From the NCBI GenBank assembly GCA_028707175.1, contig JAQTUV010000003.1, positions 186,001 to 250,000 of the forward strand: a stretch of 64,000 nt of DNA. The letters run 5' to 3'. Below, piece after piece: positions 7,268 to 17,772 of this stretch. Positions within the stretch are counted from its first letter, which is position 1. Every line of letters starts with the position of its first letter. The notes under the pieces are model-generated. The model was not told where the DNA came from. It saw nothing but the letters and a program-made list of their open reading frames with translations, and searched no databases. Position numbers and translations under genes: made by a program. The stretch is from Sideroxydans sp. (GTDB lineage: Bacteria > Pseudomonadota > Gammaproteobacteria > Burkholderiales > Gallionellaceae).

Positions 7268-9232
7268 ATGGCAAATAATAAATACGACGAATCTAGTTTT
7301 AAAGTTTTACGCGGTCTAGAACCTGTCCGCCAGCGTCCTGGGATGTACACCAATCTGGAATCTCCCAACCATCTCATCGCCGAAGTCGTGGATAACGCTT
7401 GTGATGAAGCCTTGGCGAATTTCGCCAAAAATATCAGTGTCATCGCCCATGCCGACGGTTCGGTATCTGTGCAAGATGATGGACGCGGCATTCCTGTGGG
7501 TATTCATGCCGAAGAAGGCATATCCGTCGTTGAGGTGGCTTACACCGTTCTGCACTCCGGCGGCAAGTTCGACAAGGATTCCGGCGGTGCTTATAAATTC
7601 GCAGGCGGCTTGCATGGGGTGGGTGTGGCAGTCACCAATGCCCTATCCCTCAAATTAGAAGTCACCGTACATCGCGATGGTGGCGAACACTTCATCCGCT
7701 TCATCAATGGGGTGGCGGCTGCACCATTAGCGCGTGTGGCGGATTGCCCTAAAAAACGTAGCGGCACGATGGTGCGTGCGTGGCCGGACTCGAAATATTT
7801 TGATGTGCCCAATGTCATTCTGCCGCAGCTGGAACGCGCCTTGCGTTCCAAGGCGGTTTTATTACCCGGCGTAAAGGTCAGCCTATTCACTGAAAAAACC
7901 GGCGAGACCCGCACTTGGACGTATCCCGATGGCTTGCGCGGCTACTTGAATGAAGCCATGGCAGAACAAGAAATGGCTGTGCCAATCTTTGCTATGGAGA
8001 AATTCATCCCTAAGGGCGGCGACAGTGGTTATGCCGAAGGTGAAGGGGCTGCTTGGGCAATCGTGTGGTCGGCTGAAGGTGCGATTGTGCGCGAATCCTA
8101 TGTCAACCTCATCCCCACTTGGTCGGGTGGAACACATGATTCCGGCTTGCGGGATGGCGTCTTCAATGCGGTGAAAAGCTTTGCCGAACTGCATGGCTTA
8201 TTACCTAAAGGCGTTAAATTAGTCCCAGAAGATGTGTTCTCACGCGCTAGCTTTGTGTTGTCTGCCAAGGTACTCGATCCACAATTCCAAGGCCAAACCA
8301 AAGACAAGCTGGTGTCGCGTGATGCCTTGCGACTAGTGTCTTTAATGGTGAAAGACCCGCTCGATTTGTGGCTGAACGAGCACATAGACTTCGGTAAACG
8401 CATCACCGAACTCGCCATTCAACAAGCGCAAACCCGACTCCGCTCGGCACAAAAGGTAGAAAAGAAGAAAGGCTCGTCCGTTGCTGTCTTACCGGGCAAG
8501 CTCACCGATTGCAGTTCCAGCGATTCCACGCGCACCGAACTCTTCTTGGTTGAGGGTGACTCTGCGGGTGGTTCTGCTAAACAAGGCCGCAACAAAGAGT
8601 TTCAAGCCGTCTTGCCCCTGCGCGGTAAAGTGCTCAACACCTTCGAAGTCGAAAAAGACCGTCTGTTTGCCAACAACGAAATCCACGACATCTCAGTCGC
8701 CATCGGGGTTGATCCACATGGCCCAGAAGACAAAGTCGACTTATCAGGCATGCGTTACAACGGCATCTACATCATGGCCGATGCCGATGTTGACGGCGCG
8801 CACATCTCCACCCTGCTGCTAACTTTATTCTTCCGCCACTTCTACCAAGTAGTGTTGGCGGGGAAAATCTATCTCGCGCAACCGCCCCTATTCCGCGTCG
8901 ATGTGCCTGCACATGGCAAAAAGCCCATTCGCAAGATTTATGCACTCAACGAAGGTGAACTCTCTGGCATCGAAGATCGCTTGCGCCAAGAAAAGGTGCG
9001 CGAAGGCAGTTGGAGCATCTCGCGCTTCAAAGGCTTGGGCGAAATGAATGCCGAACAACTGTGGGACACCACGCTCAATCCAGACACCCGCCGCTCATTG
9101 CGCGTTAATGTTGCTGCAGTGCCGTACCAAGAAAATATGGACATGTTCAACATGTTGATGGGTAAACACGAAGCCTCGACCCGCCGTGCCTGGTTGGAGT
9201 ATCACGGTAATGAAGTCGAGGGGGACATCTAA
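7268..9232 (+). CDS. parE: DNA topoisomerase IV subunit B
   Basis: 654 residues, full length. It is the ATPase subunit of topoisomerase IV, which decatenates daughter chromosomes. The GHKL ATPase motifs are VVDNACDEA (catalytic Glu and Asn), DDGRGIPV and GLHGVGVAVTNALS near residue 115. The TOPRIM domain is marked by LFLVEGDSAGGSAKQGR and MADADVDGAH. The C-terminus has the RFKGLGEMNAEQLW segment. The absence of a long insert, the short tail and the adjacent parC point to ParE rather than GyrB. Its TAA abuts the parC ATG with no gap, so translation is probably coupled. Confidence 0.96.
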   Translation: MANNKYDESSFKVLRGLEPVRQRPGMYTNLESPNHLIAEVVDNACDEALANFAKNISVIAHADGSVSVQDDGRGIPVGIHAEEGISVVEVAYTVLHSGGKFDKDSGGAYKFAGGLHGVGVAVTNALSLKLEVTVHRDGGEHFIRFINGVAAAPLARVADCPKKRSGTMVRAWPDSKYFDVPNVILPQLERALRSKAVLLPGVKVSLFTEKTGETRTWTYPDGLRGYLNEAMAEQEMAVPIFAMEKFIPKGGDSGYAEGEGAAWAIVWSAEGAIVRESYVNLIPTWSGGTHDSGLRDGVFNAVKSFAELHGLLPKGVKLVPEDVFSRASFVLSAKVLDPQFQGQTKDKLVSRDALRLVSLMVKDPLDLWLNEHIDFGKRITELAIQQAQTRLRSAQKVEKKKGSSVAVLPGKLTDCSSSDSTRTELFLVEGDSAGGSAKQGRNKEFQAVLPLRGKVLNTFEVEKDRLFANNEIHDISVAIGVDPHGPEDKVDLSGMRYNGIYIMADADVDGAHISTLLLTLFFRHFYQVVLAGKIYLAQPPLFRVDVPAHGKKPIRKIYALNEGELSGIEDRLRQEKVREGSWSISRFKGLGEMNAEQLWDTTLNPDTRRSLRVNVAAVPYQENMDMFNMLMGKHEASTRRAWLEYHGNEVEGDI

Positions 9233-11656
9233 ATGACTATCCAAAACAACGACCAACCCACCCTCTTCCCCGATGAAGAAGTGAATGTGATTGAAACAGA
9301 AACGCCTGAAACTGTGCCAGTTGCAGCAGAAGGCAATGGCGGTGGCAAACAATTCGCCCCCCTCGCCCCCTTCCCCGAAGGTGATGATGTGCCGATCTCC
9401 ATGTATGCCGAGCGTGCTTATTTGGAATATGCCATCTCCGTCGTCAAAGGCCGCGCCCTGCCCGATGTGTGCGATGGGCAGAAGCCCGTGCAGCGCCGTA
9501 TCTTGTACGCCATGCGTCAGATGGGATTGAGTCACGGCAACAAACACGTGAAGTCCGCCCGTGTCGTGGGTGATGTGCTGGGTAAATATCACCCGCATGG
9601 TGACTCTTCCGCCTATGAAGCGATGGTGCGATTGGCGCAGGATTTCTCGTTGCGTTACCCACTGGTCGATGGGCAAGGCAACTTCGGCACACGCGATGGC
9701 GACAATGCCGCCGCCATGCGCTACACCGAGGCGCGCCTCACGCCGCTGGCCGATTTGTTGCTGTCCGAATTGGATATGGGAACGGTGGATTTCGTGCCGA
9801 ATTACGATGGCGCGTTCCAAGAACCGGCCATGTTGCCGGCACGTTTGCCGATGGTGTTGCTGAACGGCGCATCGGGTATCGCGGTGGGGATGGCGACCGA
9901 GATTCCATCACATAACCTACGCGAAGTGGCTTCTGCTGCGGTGCAATTGGTACGCGATGCGAGCCTGTCTGATGAAGCACTACTCGCCTGCATTCCCGGC
10001 CCAGATTTTCCGGCGGGCGGGCAAATCATCTCCTCTCCGCGCGATCTGCGAGACAGCTATTTGAGCGGACGCGGCTCCATCAAAATGCGCGCGCGTTGGA
10101 ATGTAGAAGAGTTAGCGCGAGGCCAATGGCAGATCGTGGTGTATGAATTGCCGCATGGCGTTTCGACCAAAAAAGTGCTGGAAGAAATCGACGAGCTGAG
10201 CAATCCCAAAGTCCGCGCAAACAAAAAAAGTTTGTCGCCCGAGCAGGTTCAGAACAAACAATTGTTGCTGTCCGTGTTGGATGCGGTGGCGGATGAATCT
10301 GATAAATCACAAGCAGTTAGGTTGGTATTTCAACCTAAATCCTCACGTCAAACGCAAGACGAATTGATGAACGTCTTGCTCACCCACACCAGCTTGGAAT
10401 CCTCCACTTCGCTCAATCTCACCATGATTGGGCTGGATGGCAGGCCGCAACAAAAATCACTGCCGCAGATCATTCGTGAGTGGGTCACATTCCGTTTAGC
10501 CACCGTGCGCCGCCGCTGTGAACATCGCTTGATGCAAGTCAACGACCGCCTGCATATCTTAGAAGGACGCATGGTGGTGTTCTTGAATCTGGACGAAGTC
10601 ATCGCCCTTATTCGTGAATCCGACGATCCCAAGGCCGCATTGATCGCACGCTTTGAATTGTCCGAACGCCAAGCCGAAGACATCTTAGAAATCCGTCTGC
10701 GCCAACTGGCGCGTATGGAAGGCATTCGCATCGAGAAAGAAATCAAGCAACTCGACAAAGAGCGCAAAGACCTCACTCGCTTGTTATCAAAAGAGAGCGC
10801 CTTGCGCGAACAAGTCGCCATTGAGATCGATGCCGACATGCAAACTTTTGGTGATGAACGTCGCACCTTGATTCAAGAAGCGCAACGTGCCGCCCCCGTC
10901 AATACGGTGGTGGATGAGCCTGTTACTGTGCTGATCTCCAAAAAACATTGGGGACGTACGCGCCAAGGTCACGGTCTTGACCTGTCCAACTTACCATTTA
11001 AAGATGGTGATGGATTGCTGGCCAAGTTCGAATGTCGCACCACCGACCATTGCATCGTCATCTGCGATAACGGCCGCGCATGCAGCATTCCCATCGCACA
11101 ATTCCCGTCAGGACGGGGCGACGGCGTACCACTTGCCACTCTTATCGAGCTCGCCAGCGGCGCCAAGATTGCACATGTGATTTGCGGTAAAGCAGATCAA
11201 GCCGTGCTCATCTCCACCTCGGCAGGTTATGGGTTCACTGCCACCTTGGGTGACATGGTGGGCCGCAACAAGGCCGGCAAACAATTCATCAGCGTAGAAA
11301 AAGAAGCCATCCTGCCACCCGTCACCTACACCCCAACGGCACAATCTGTTGTGGCCGCTGCATCAAGCGATGGCCGCTTGTTGGTGTTCCTGTTGAGTGA
11401 GATGAAGCACCTGCAGAGCGGCGGTAAAGGTGTGATTGTGATGGGGCTAGCGGAAGGTGCAGAGCTGATAGTCACAGGCGTGATCAACCAAGCCAGGATC
11501 GAAGTCGCAGGTAAAGTTGGCACACGAGATCACATCGTCAAACTTGCGGGTGAGACATTGCAAAGCTTCTTTGGCAAACGTGCGCGGGGCGGCAAGAGCC
11601 TTCCTGCCAAGTTCAAACCCGAGTCCTTTGTGATGGTGGCAGAGAAAGAAGCGTAA
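9233..11656 (+). CDS. parC: DNA topoisomerase IV subunit A
   Basis: 807 residues. It is the DNA-cleaving subunit partnering ParE. An acidic N-terminal extension of about 50 residues precedes the core. The quinolone-determining region reads [14 protein letters not shown], with Ser and Glu at the positions equivalent to E. coli Ser80 and Glu84, that is, the unsubstituted type. The catalytic tyrosine lies in MRYTEARLT. The middle coiled coil and a C-terminal beta-propeller-like region follow; a GyrA-box was not seen, supporting ParC. The 3' end of the gene lies within a strong hairpin shared with the intergenic terminator region. Confidence 0.96.
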   Translation: MTIQNNDQPTLFPDEEVNVIETETPETVPVAAEGNGGGKQFAPLAPFPEGDDVPISMYAERAYLEYAISVVKGRALPDVCDGQKPVQRRILYAMRQMGLSHGNKHVKSARVVGDVLGKYHPHGDSSAYEAMVRLAQDFSLRYPLVDGQGNFGTRDGDNAAAMRYTEARLTPLADLLLSELDMGTVDFVPNYDGAFQEPAMLPARLPMVLLNGASGIAVGMATEIPSHNLREVASAAVQLVRDASLSDEALLACIPGPDFPAGGQIISSPRDLRDSYLSGRGSIKMRARWNVEELARGQWQIVVYELPHGVSTKKVLEEIDELSNPKVRANKKSLSPEQVQNKQLLLSVLDAVADESDKSQAVRLVFQPKSSRQTQDELMNVLLTHTSLESSTSLNLTMIGLDGRPQQKSLPQIIREWVTFRLATVRRRCEHRLMQVNDRLHILEGRMVVFLNLDEVIALIRESDDPKAALIARFELSERQAEDILEIRLRQLARMEGIRIEKEIKQLDKERKDLTRLLSKESALREQVAIEIDADMQTFGDERRTLIQEAQRAAPVNTVVDEPVTVLISKKHWGRTRQGHGLDLSNLPFKDGDGLLAKFECRTTDHCIVICDNGRACSIPIAQFPSGRGDGVPLATLIELASGAKIAHVICGKADQAVLISTSAGYGFTATLGDMVGRNKAGKQFISVEKEAILPPVTYTPTAQSVVAAASSDGRLLVFLLSEMKHLQSGGKGVIVMGLAEGAELIVTGVINQARIEVAGKVGTRDHIVKLAGETLQSFFGKRARGGKSLPAKFKPESFVMVAEKEA

Positions 11657-11713
11657 GGCGCGCTGCTTCTTTCTCAGGGAAGCGATACCTCATTGATCAA
11701 TGAGGGGTATCGC
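11642..11713. terminator. Two hairpins between convergent parC and tex
   Basis: The first hairpin pairs GAGAAAGAAGC (11642-11652) with GCTTCTTTCTC (11665-11675) and overlaps the parC stop. The second pairs AGCGATACCTCATT with AATGAG..GTATCGCT (11681-11713), with a two-base bulge. Neither is followed by a strong T-run, but their placement between convergent genes fits bidirectional termination. Confidence 0.6.
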
Positions 11714-11756
11714 TCCTTATCCGACTTAAGCTGAATATCCGAAACGAACAACCAGA

Positions 11757-14126
11757 TTAACCCTTCAGCTTGGCGAACGCTGCCGCCATCGCACCACCTA
11801 CAGGCGCTGGGGCTGGCGCACGGTTCGCTGGTTTGCCGCTGGCGGGTCTTGCTTGTGGGCGATTGTCGCGTTGCTCACGCGGGGCGGCATCTGACCTGCT
11901 GCTCACCTGCCCTGCTGAATCAGTCAGTCGCATGGTCAGCGCGATGCGTTTGCGCTTCTCATCCACTTCCAACACTTTCACCTTTACCACCTGCCCTGCT
12001 TTCACCACGGTGTGCGGGTCTTTCACGAACTTATCGGCAAGGGCGGAGATGTGTACCAAGCCATCCTGATGCACGCCGATGTCCACGAACGCGCCGAACG
12101 CCGCCACGTTGGTCACCACGCCTTCGAGGATCATGTCCGGCTTCAAGTCGGACAATGCTTCCACGCCTTCTTTGAACGTCGCGGTGGTGAACTCGGGGCG
12201 CGGATCGCGACCAGGCTTCTCCAGTTCTTTCAGAATATCGCTGATGGTCGGGATGCCGAACTTCTCATCCATGTATTTCGCTGGGCTGAGTGACTTCAGC
12301 AGATTGCTGTTGCCGATGATGCCTTTGAGGTCTTGCTTGATGTCGGCCAAGATGCGCTGCACCAGCGGATACGATTCAGGGTGCACCGCCGAAGCATCGA
12401 GCGGATCGTTGCCGCCCATGATGCGCAAGAAGCCCGCTGCCTGTTCGAAAGTCTTATCGCCCAAACGTGGCACATCGCGCAGCTCGGCTCGGCTAGCGAA
12501 GCGGCCCTTCAAGTCACGCTGATTCACGATGGCCTGCGCCACGCTGCTGCTCAAGCCAGAGACGCGCGCCAGCAAAGGCACCGACGCCGTGTTCACATCC
12601 ACGCCCACTGCGTTCACGCAATCTTCCACCACCGCATCCAGCGAACGCGCCAACTGGAACTGGCTCACGTCATGCTGATATTGCCCCACGCCGATGGACT
12701 TGGGATCGATCTTCACCAACTCGGCCAGCGGATCTTGCAGGCGACGTGCGATAGACACCGCACCGCGCAACGACACATCCAACTCCGGCAATTCTTTGGA
12801 GGCGAACTCCGATGCGGAATACACCGACGCGCCCGCTTCGGATACCACGATGCTGGTCATGTTCAACTCTGGGCGTAGCTTGATGAGGTCGCGCGCCAGC
12901 TTGTCTGTCTCGCGTGAGGCCGTGCCGTTGCCGATGGAGATGACAGCCACTTTATGTTTCTCGGCCAACTTGCTCAGCGTGTGCAACGAGCCATCCCAAT
13001 CGTTACGCGGCTGGTGCGGATAGATGGTGGCGGTATCCACCACCTTGCCGGTCTCGTCCACCACCGCCACTTTCACGCCCGTGCGGATGCCGGGGTCCAG
13101 CCCCATCGTCACACGCGGACCAGCGGGTGCGGCCAGCAACAAGGCTTTCAGATTGAGTGCGAACACGTTGATGGCCTCGGTCTCGGCCTTGGCGCGCAAG
13201 GCGCTCATCAGTTCCGATTCCAGATGCATAAAACTCTTCACGCGCCATGTCCAGCGCACCGTGTCCAGCAACCAGCGGTCAGCGGCACGGTTCATGTCTT
13301 TGATGTTGAAGCGTGCGGCGATGCGTGCCTCGCAGGGATTGTGCGGCGCGCCCCACGTCGGTTTCTCTTCTTCGCTATCCAAGCGCAGTTGCACATCCAA
13401 CATCTCTTCGCGGCGACCACGGAACACGGCCAGCGCACGATGCGAAGGAATGGTGTTGATGGATTCGGAATAATCGAAATAGTCGGCGTACTTCTCCGCC
13501 GCCTCGTTCTTGCCTTCCAACACCTTGGACTGCACCACGCCATGTTGCTGCACATATTCGCGCAACGATTGCAGCAGGTTCGCATCCTCGGCAAAACGCT
13601 CCATCAAAATCTGCCGCGCGCCATCCAGCGCTGCCTTGGCATCCGCCACACCAGGGTTGGCATCGCCCGCCGCGCTGGTGAAGGCGGCACGCAGATACTT
13701 CGCCCCCTCATCTTCTGGATTCAACGTCGGATTCGCCAGCAGCGCATCCGCCAATGGTTGCAACCCAGCCTCCAGCGCGATCTGCGCCTTGGTACGGCGC
13801 TTCGGTTTGTAGGGCAGATACAAATCTTCCAGATGCGTCTTGTCTGTAGCAAGCGACACCGCCTTCAACAACTCCGGCGTCATCTTGCCCTGCTCGGTGA
13901 TGGACGCAATGATGGCCGCACGCCGATCTTCCAACTCGCGCAGATAACGCAAACGGTCTTCCAACATACGCAGTTGGATATCGTCCAATCCCCCCGTCGC
14001 CTCTTTGCGATAACGCGAGATGAATGGCACGGTCGCGCCTTCGTCCAACAGGGCGATGGCAGCAGCGATCTGAGCAGGTTTGGCCGCGATCTCGGCGGCA
14101 AGGCGTTGTTCTATTGATGGAAGCAT
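11757..14126 (-). CDS. tex: Tex-family RNA-binding transcription accessory protein
   Basis: 789 residues, normal for Tex. Domain order: N-terminal helical region ([17 protein letters not shown]), central YqgF/RNase H-like fold ([21 protein letters not shown]), helix-hairpin-helix repeats ([20 protein letters not shown]), then a C-terminal S1 RNA-binding domain ([24 protein letters not shown]). A proline- and alanine-rich tail ends the protein. It binds nucleic acid and affects transcription and virulence gene expression in other bacteria. It is convergent with parC. The start ATG has a poor ribosome site. Confidence 0.95.
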   Translation of the reverse strand: MLPSIEQRLAAEIAAKPAQIAAAIALLDEGATVPFISRYRKEATGGLDDIQLRMLEDRLRYLRELEDRRAAIIASITEQGKMTPELLKAVSLATDKTHLEDLYLPYKPKRRTKAQIALEAGLQPLADALLANPTLNPEDEGAKYLRAAFTSAAGDANPGVADAKAALDGARQILMERFAEDANLLQSLREYVQQHGVVQSKVLEGKNEAAEKYADYFDYSESINTIPSHRALAVFRGRREEMLDVQLRLDSEEEKPTWGAPHNPCEARIAARFNIKDMNRAADRWLLDTVRWTWRVKSFMHLESELMSALRAKAETEAINVFALNLKALLLAAPAGPRVTMGLDPGIRTGVKVAVVDETGKVVDTATIYPHQPRNDWDGSLHTLSKLAEKHKVAVISIGNGTASRETDKLARDLIKLRPELNMTSIVVSEAGASVYSASEFASKELPELDVSLRGAVSIARRLQDPLAELVKIDPKSIGVGQYQHDVSQFQLARSLDAVVEDCVNAVGVDVNTASVPLLARVSGLSSSVAQAIVNQRDLKGRFASRAELRDVPRLGDKTFEQAAGFLRIMGGNDPLDASAVHPESYPLVQRILADIKQDLKGIIGNSNLLKSLSPAKYMDEKFGIPTISDILKELEKPGRDPRPEFTTATFKEGVEALSDLKPDMILEGVVTNVAAFGAFVDIGVHQDGLVHISALADKFVKDPHTVVKAGQVVKVKVLEVDEKRKRIALTMRLTDSAGQVSSRSDAAPREQRDNRPQARPASGKPANRAPAPAPVGGAMAAAFAKLKG

Positions 14127-14147
14127 ATTGAGTTTGGCTAGATTAAA

Positions 14148-14170
14148 TCGGCCTCCGCATGGGAGGCCGA
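14148..14170 (-). terminator. Hairpin in front of tex
   Basis: TCGGCCTCC - GCAT - GGGAGGCCGA forms a strong stem. On the minus strand it is followed by ATTTAATC, a weak T-run, 21 bases before the tex ATG. It could end transcripts from the DUF2806 region or act in the tex leader. The rest of the gap to 14331 shows nothing further. Confidence 0.5.
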
Positions 14171-14331
14171 TGGATGAAATTTACGAGGGGCGGATTATGC
14201 CAAGATGTGGAGATGACTCAAAGAATATTGCGATGCTGACCCCAATAGTTACGATTCAATCGTGAGCAAGTTTAGCCCAGAAAGTTATTTCGAGCCTGGC
14301 CCTTTTAGCTGTCTTTTGATGCGACGGGGTA

Positions 14332-15303
14332 TTAGGCATCAGGTGTATGTAATGATGAGATTGCCCCCGCAGATGTAAAGTCGTTAGCTAATGATTCAAG
14401 ATACTTCTGGTCGGAAGGAATTTTTGCCATAGTAAACAGTTCAAGACCTAATGTGCTCAGTGAGTAATACAGCACGCTTAATTTGTTGTCATTTATTTTG
14501 TCTGTTGTTTTTACACACAATACAAATCCGTTGTACCCAAAATGATATGGATCGTATTTTGAAAAATCTAATTCGGTCGTAATGTTAATGACCCCAGCAG
14601 TTGCCTGAGAGATTATTCCCAGCTCGCTCATTTTCTGAAAAAAATTCTTATCAAAATTGTTATTGACCAAGTAGCCTGTATCGTTTCCTACTCCTCTAAG
14701 GATCAAGTTGTTATTGGTCATTACAAATGAAAATATTTTCGAAATATCTTCAATCTCGCTTTTGCTTAATTTGTCGATAAAGTCTAGCAATCTGTAAGAA
14801 GTTGTTCCTGGATGTTTCACTTCTCCTGCCAGTACTTTGGCCCAAAGTTGCTGTATTTTGTCTTCGGAAACTTTTGAGGCAAACTCTTTCCATCTAAAAA
14901 GCCAATCGTCTGTTACTTGTTCGGCGGATGGCGCTTGTGAATCGTCTATTAGCTCGTTTTCTGCATAAACAATTGTTTTGGATAAATTGATCTCTTTGCG
15001 GATTGCATCGGTAATAATATTTTGATTCGCAACTTTCGCCACATGAGGAAGTAATAAATTATCTTCTAGGCCCAAAGTCTTAATCTCTGAAAGGGTGCCG
15101 TCTGGAAGTAGCTTCATTTGACCTGATCTTATTGAAGCCACATCGGCTTCAACTTGGGCAAGCATTAGAAGTTCTTGTCTTTTTACTTCTATTTCAGCTT
15201 TTCCTTCGCGCTGTTTTTGCCAAGGTTTTAAAAGTGAGCCGATCCCTTTATCCGCTATGGTTTCCCATAGTTTTATTAGCAGTTGTTCTCCAGGTGCATT
15301 CAT
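14332..15303 (-). CDS. DUF2806 domain protein
   Basis: 323 residues matching, from memory, the DUF2806 family: the N-terminal segment PGEQLLIKLWETIADKGIGS is characteristic, followed by a Lys/Glu-rich helix, a central WLFRWKEFASKVSEDKIQQL segment, and a C-terminal mixed region. The function is unknown. Members are sporadic across bacteria and often occur in accessory regions, which fits its low-GC surroundings between tex and 18 kb. There is no signal peptide; the early segment is amphipathic rather than a clear membrane helix. The ATG is preceded by GAGAGATCAC. Confidence 0.75.
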   Translation of the reverse strand: MNAPGEQLLIKLWETIADKGIGSLLKPWQKQREGKAEIEVKRQELLMLAQVEADVASIRSGQMKLLPDGTLSEIKTLGLEDNLLLPHVAKVANQNIITDAIRKEINLSKTIVYAENELIDDSQAPSAEQVTDDWLFRWKEFASKVSEDKIQQLWAKVLAGEVKHPGTTSYRLLDFIDKLSKSEIEDISKIFSFVMTNNNLILRGVGNDTGYLVNNNFDKNFFQKMSELGIISQATAGVINITTELDFSKYDPYHFGYNGFVLCVKTTDKINDNKLSVLYYSLSTLGLELFTMAKIPSDQKYLESLANDFTSAGAISSLHTPDA

Positions 15304-15321
15304 GTGATCTCTCGCTTAATC

Positions 15322-15498
15322 CTATTGTTCCTCTGTCTTTTCTTGTTGCGGCAGTGCTGCCATCAACATCTCTTCTCTCGATGCCGGAGTTTCTAGGCTG
15401 ATCCTTCCCAGCACGCCATCGCGATAGTAGAGAATCCCCGGGGTCAGGTCTTGCATTGACGCATCGAAAAAAGAGAATGTTGCATTGCAAGCCCCCAT
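15322..15498 (-). CDS. Small hypothetical frame, 58 residues, doubtful
   Basis: A 58-residue frame, MGACNATFSFF...EKTEEQ, ending 18 bases before the DUF2806 start. Composition looks protein-like towards the C-terminus (LETPASREEMLMAALP), but no clear Shine-Dalgarno precedes the ATG. The segment encoding MQDLTPG coincides with a sequence (GGGGTCAGGTCTTGCATT on the plus strand) that is widespread as a repeat fragment in proteobacterial genomes (recalled). It may therefore be spurious or partly repeat-derived. Confidence 0.3.
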   Translation of the reverse strand: MGACNATFSFFDASMQDLTPGILYYRDGVLGRISLETPASREEMLMAALPQQEKTEEQ

Positions 15499-15524
15499 AA
15501 TTCTGATTCGATTGATCTCTTTAA

Positions 15525-15815
15525 TTATCGCCTGCGCCTGAAACGCAAAGCTCGGTTTTGAGCATCATCGTCGTTCACAGCATTATTTTGCGGTTGCGCT
15601 ATTACTGCCGGGGCTGGGAGGGACTCAACAGGTGGCTTTGGATTGGCGGCAATAGAATGAACAGGAGTTTGAATATCGGTCACCAAGGGACAACTCCCTT
15701 TCCTCAGATAACTATACTGTCCGTTCGGATCGGTGCATCGCACCAACTCCACGCTATTCGCAAACAGGGGAAAACCGATTCCCAAGCCCAGTGCAAGTAC
15801 CTTTGAAAGATGCAT
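15525..15815 (-). CDS. Small exported protein, DUF4124-like
   Basis: 96 residues from the ATG at 15815, chosen because AGGA lies 5 bases upstream; a GTG five codons earlier is the alternative. An N-terminal hydrophobic signal (VLALGLGIGFPLFANS) is followed by VELVRCTDPNGQYSYLRKGSCP, which resembles the short DUF4124 motif of periplasmic proteins with a pair of cysteines, then a proline-rich linker and a basic RFRRRR end. Likely periplasmic; function unknown. Confidence 0.62.
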   Translation of the reverse strand: MHLSKVLALGLGIGFPLFANSVELVRCTDPNGQYSYLRKGSCPLVTDIQTPVHSIAANPKPPVESLPAPAVIAQPQNNAVNDDDAQNRALRFRRRR

Positions 15816-15847
15816 GAAATTCCTTTTCACTTAACATAAACGGAATT

Positions 15848-15925
15848 AAACGGGGACAAACCACGGTTTCCGCACTCATCTATCCCCTCCAATTATTAGT
15901 AATTATTAGGGTCAGGTTCGCAATA
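15848..15925. repeat. Fragments resembling REP/RAYT-associated repeats
   Basis: AAACGGGGACAAACCACGGTTT at 15848-15869 is an imperfect palindrome, and AGGGTCAGGTTCGCAATAA follows near 15908. A related GGGGTCAGGTCTTGCATTG lies at about 15440-15458. Such strings commonly flank REP-associated tyrosine transposases in proteobacteria (recalled). No transposase is present here. The remainder of the gap 15816-16026 shows no gene. Confidence 0.4.
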
Positions 15926-16026
15926 AATTCATCGCCCGATACATCCAAAATAATTTTCGTATTTCTAGCGTTGCTTCAACTTCCACCCTGTCCAAACAAC
16001 ACTAGTCGTTTCAGTGGGTTGCTACG

Positions 16027-16605
16027 TTAGTTTTTCGCTTGCTTATCAGCAGGTGCAGGATCTGAGCCATTGTTATTCCACCACGCTTGCACTCTGTTGC
16101 GATTGAAGGCTGGTAACGGTTCGGTGCGAATCTCTGTATTGCTCAATGCGGGGAAGGTTGATTTGAATGCAGCGAGATCTTCTGGTGCATCAACCACAGA
16201 GATGTCGAATGTGCTGCCAGACACGCCTGCAGCGGCTTGGTCGATGAGTGGGATAACGGGGCCCGCACGGAATTCATTTCCGATTCGGGGGCGCATGATG
16301 GCGTTCACTCGTCCAACATAGGTGACCGAGGTCGGTGCGACGTTAAGTTCCATCAAGAGTGGTGTACTAAAAGTGGCGATAAACGGAAATGCGCCTGCGG
16401 TTCCAAATATAGATTGAATCTCGTACTTGCCCGGCTCTAGCGCGAGACTTAACAGTAGTTTGTTGCGCAATTCGGAATCGGTTTTTCCAGCATCGGCATC
16501 AATAGAGTAGCTTTTGCTTTCTGCTTTACCTTGCGCATTTTTGGAAGAGATGATGATGGCGGTAGGGCGAGTATTATTTCTCCCTAATTTATTTATTTTG
16601 AGCAT
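16027..16605 (-). CDS. Uncharacterised protein, possibly a truncated secreted beta-sandwich
   Basis: 192 residues. The middle (LEPGKYEIQSIFG, then FIATFSTPLLMELNVAPTSVTYVGRV) resembles the strand pattern of small secreted beta-sandwich or DUF2846-like lipoproteins, in which a PGxY segment precedes a YxGRV strand. Here there is no signal peptide or lipobox, and a stop codon lies seven codons upstream of the ATG, so it may have lost its export signal or be cytoplasmic. The C-terminus is polar (NNNGSDPAPADKQAKN). No gene name can be assigned. Confidence 0.6.
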   Translation of the reverse strand: MLKINKLGRNNTRPTAIIISSKNAQGKAESKSYSIDADAGKTDSELRNKLLLSLALEPGKYEIQSIFGTAGAFPFIATFSTPLLMELNVAPTSVTYVGRVNAIMRPRIGNEFRAGPVIPLIDQAAAGVSGSTFDISVVDAPEDLAAFKSTFPALSNTEIRTEPLPAFNRNRVQAWWNNNGSDPAPADKQAKN

Positions 16606-16847
16606 GTTTTTTGCACGCCCTCTACGCTAACAATGATGCACTTTGAAGCGGGCGGGAAGCCTAACAGCAAGGAAAATTATTATCCATAACTAAGAATATA
16701 TAGGCCTACCCAAGCTGTTGATCTAAATTAATTTAATTTTTATCTTGGTTGGCACCGACCCTATTTTTCAATAGAGAATTTTAAAAATCCTATTCGATGC
16801 GCTCTGTTTTAGATCGGTTTGCAAAGCCTTTGTGGTTCTACAAAAAA

Positions 16848-17543
16848 CTAGAACTTATTGAAGTACGAGTCGTTGGTTCTGAAATTCCCATTGAAGGTTT
16901 TTGTCAGTGTCAGCACGTTGCCGTTGATTGTCTTACCTACTTGTGAAAATACAAGTGGGGTTAATCCGGTTGAGATTGGTGTGCCTCTACCAAATCGCTC
17001 GATTTTTCCGTACCAGTGTTTGCCACACGCAAATTTGACGCGGTATTCCCCCAAGGGGACGAGTTGTGTTTCGGCTGTATCACCCGCTTTGACGAATATC
17101 TCTAAGACGGGGTTTCCTCCTTGCCAAGTTTCCAACTTTACGACGCAGTTTGCGTCTTTCCCCTGATCGGAGGTGACGGTGAATTTGGCTGTGTCTTCGC
17201 TACTTTCTTGATAGCGGATAATTGATCCACTTGATGGGAACGGTAATTCCTCTGAGCTTATTCGATCAACCGATTGTGCTGGCGAAGTCTGCACTACAGT
17301 TTCTTCGGGTTGATTTGCGCTCGAAAGCTGTTTTATGAAATGAAATATCTCGCCCCTGAAATAAATCGCTAAGGCAATCATTGCGACGCTAAGGAAGGTG
17401 ATGATACGCAGTTGTGCCTGCTGCTTTTCTGCTAGCAGTCGCCAGTATTCATCTTCGATTGCTGAGTTAGACGACTGAATGCGAGAACTCGCTTTTCGGT
17501 ACGATTGAAGTTCATCGAGGTAGTCGCGATCATTAAGAGGCAT
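16848..17543 (-). CDS. Uncharacterised single-pass membrane protein
   Basis: 231 residues: a polar N-terminal 43 residues (cytoplasmic), one membrane helix at about 46-63 (IITFLSVAMIALAIYF), then a Ser/Glu-rich linker and a beta-rich C-terminal domain containing VPLGEYRVKFACGKHWYG and LTLTKTFNGNFRTN. The topology suggests the C-terminal domain is periplasmic. The family is not recognised. It lies in the AT-rich strip between tex and 18 kb, without overlap to neighbours. The flanks at 16606-16847 and 17544-17772 hold short AT-rich dyads (TATAGGCCTA-like) but no gene. Confidence 0.62.
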   Translation of the reverse strand: MPLNDRDYLDELQSYRKASSRIQSSNSAIEDEYWRLLAEKQQAQLRIITFLSVAMIALAIYFRGEIFHFIKQLSSANQPEETVVQTSPAQSVDRISSEELPFPSSGSIIRYQESSEDTAKFTVTSDQGKDANCVVKLETWQGGNPVLEIFVKAGDTAETQLVPLGEYRVKFACGKHWYGKIERFGRGTPISTGLTPLVFSQVGKTINGNVLTLTKTFNGNFRTNDSYFNKF

Positions 17544-17772
17544 TAGCTTGGTCAGGCAAAAATTGTAGGAATTATTTTGCCGCGAAGCCTATCAGGTATG
17601 CCTTTCACTCGATATATGCCAAAGGATATAGGCCTAGGTCTATATCTTTTCGATAAAGGTATAGACCTAAGCTGATTCTTCTCAACCGAATAGCGACAAA
17701 ATTTTCGGTACTCACTCTCGCTTGGTGAATGTGCTGCTACGGTGGTGGGACTAATTCAGTTCGTTGGCACTA

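Noticed and set aside
9600-9650. Possible quinolone-resistance substitution in ParC
   Set aside because: The Ser and Glu at the key positions are the unsubstituted residues.
9095-9820. Open frame of 241 codons on the minus strand
   Set aside because: Antisense to the end of parE and start of parC, both certain genes.
12954-14117. Long open frame of 387 codons on the plus strand
   Set aside because: Fully antisense to tex, with His/Arg/Gln-rich composition typical of a shadow frame and no ribosome site.
15248-15490. 80-codon minus-strand frame overlapping the DUF2806 start
   Set aside because: Out of frame with two better candidates; Arg/Thr-rich shadow.
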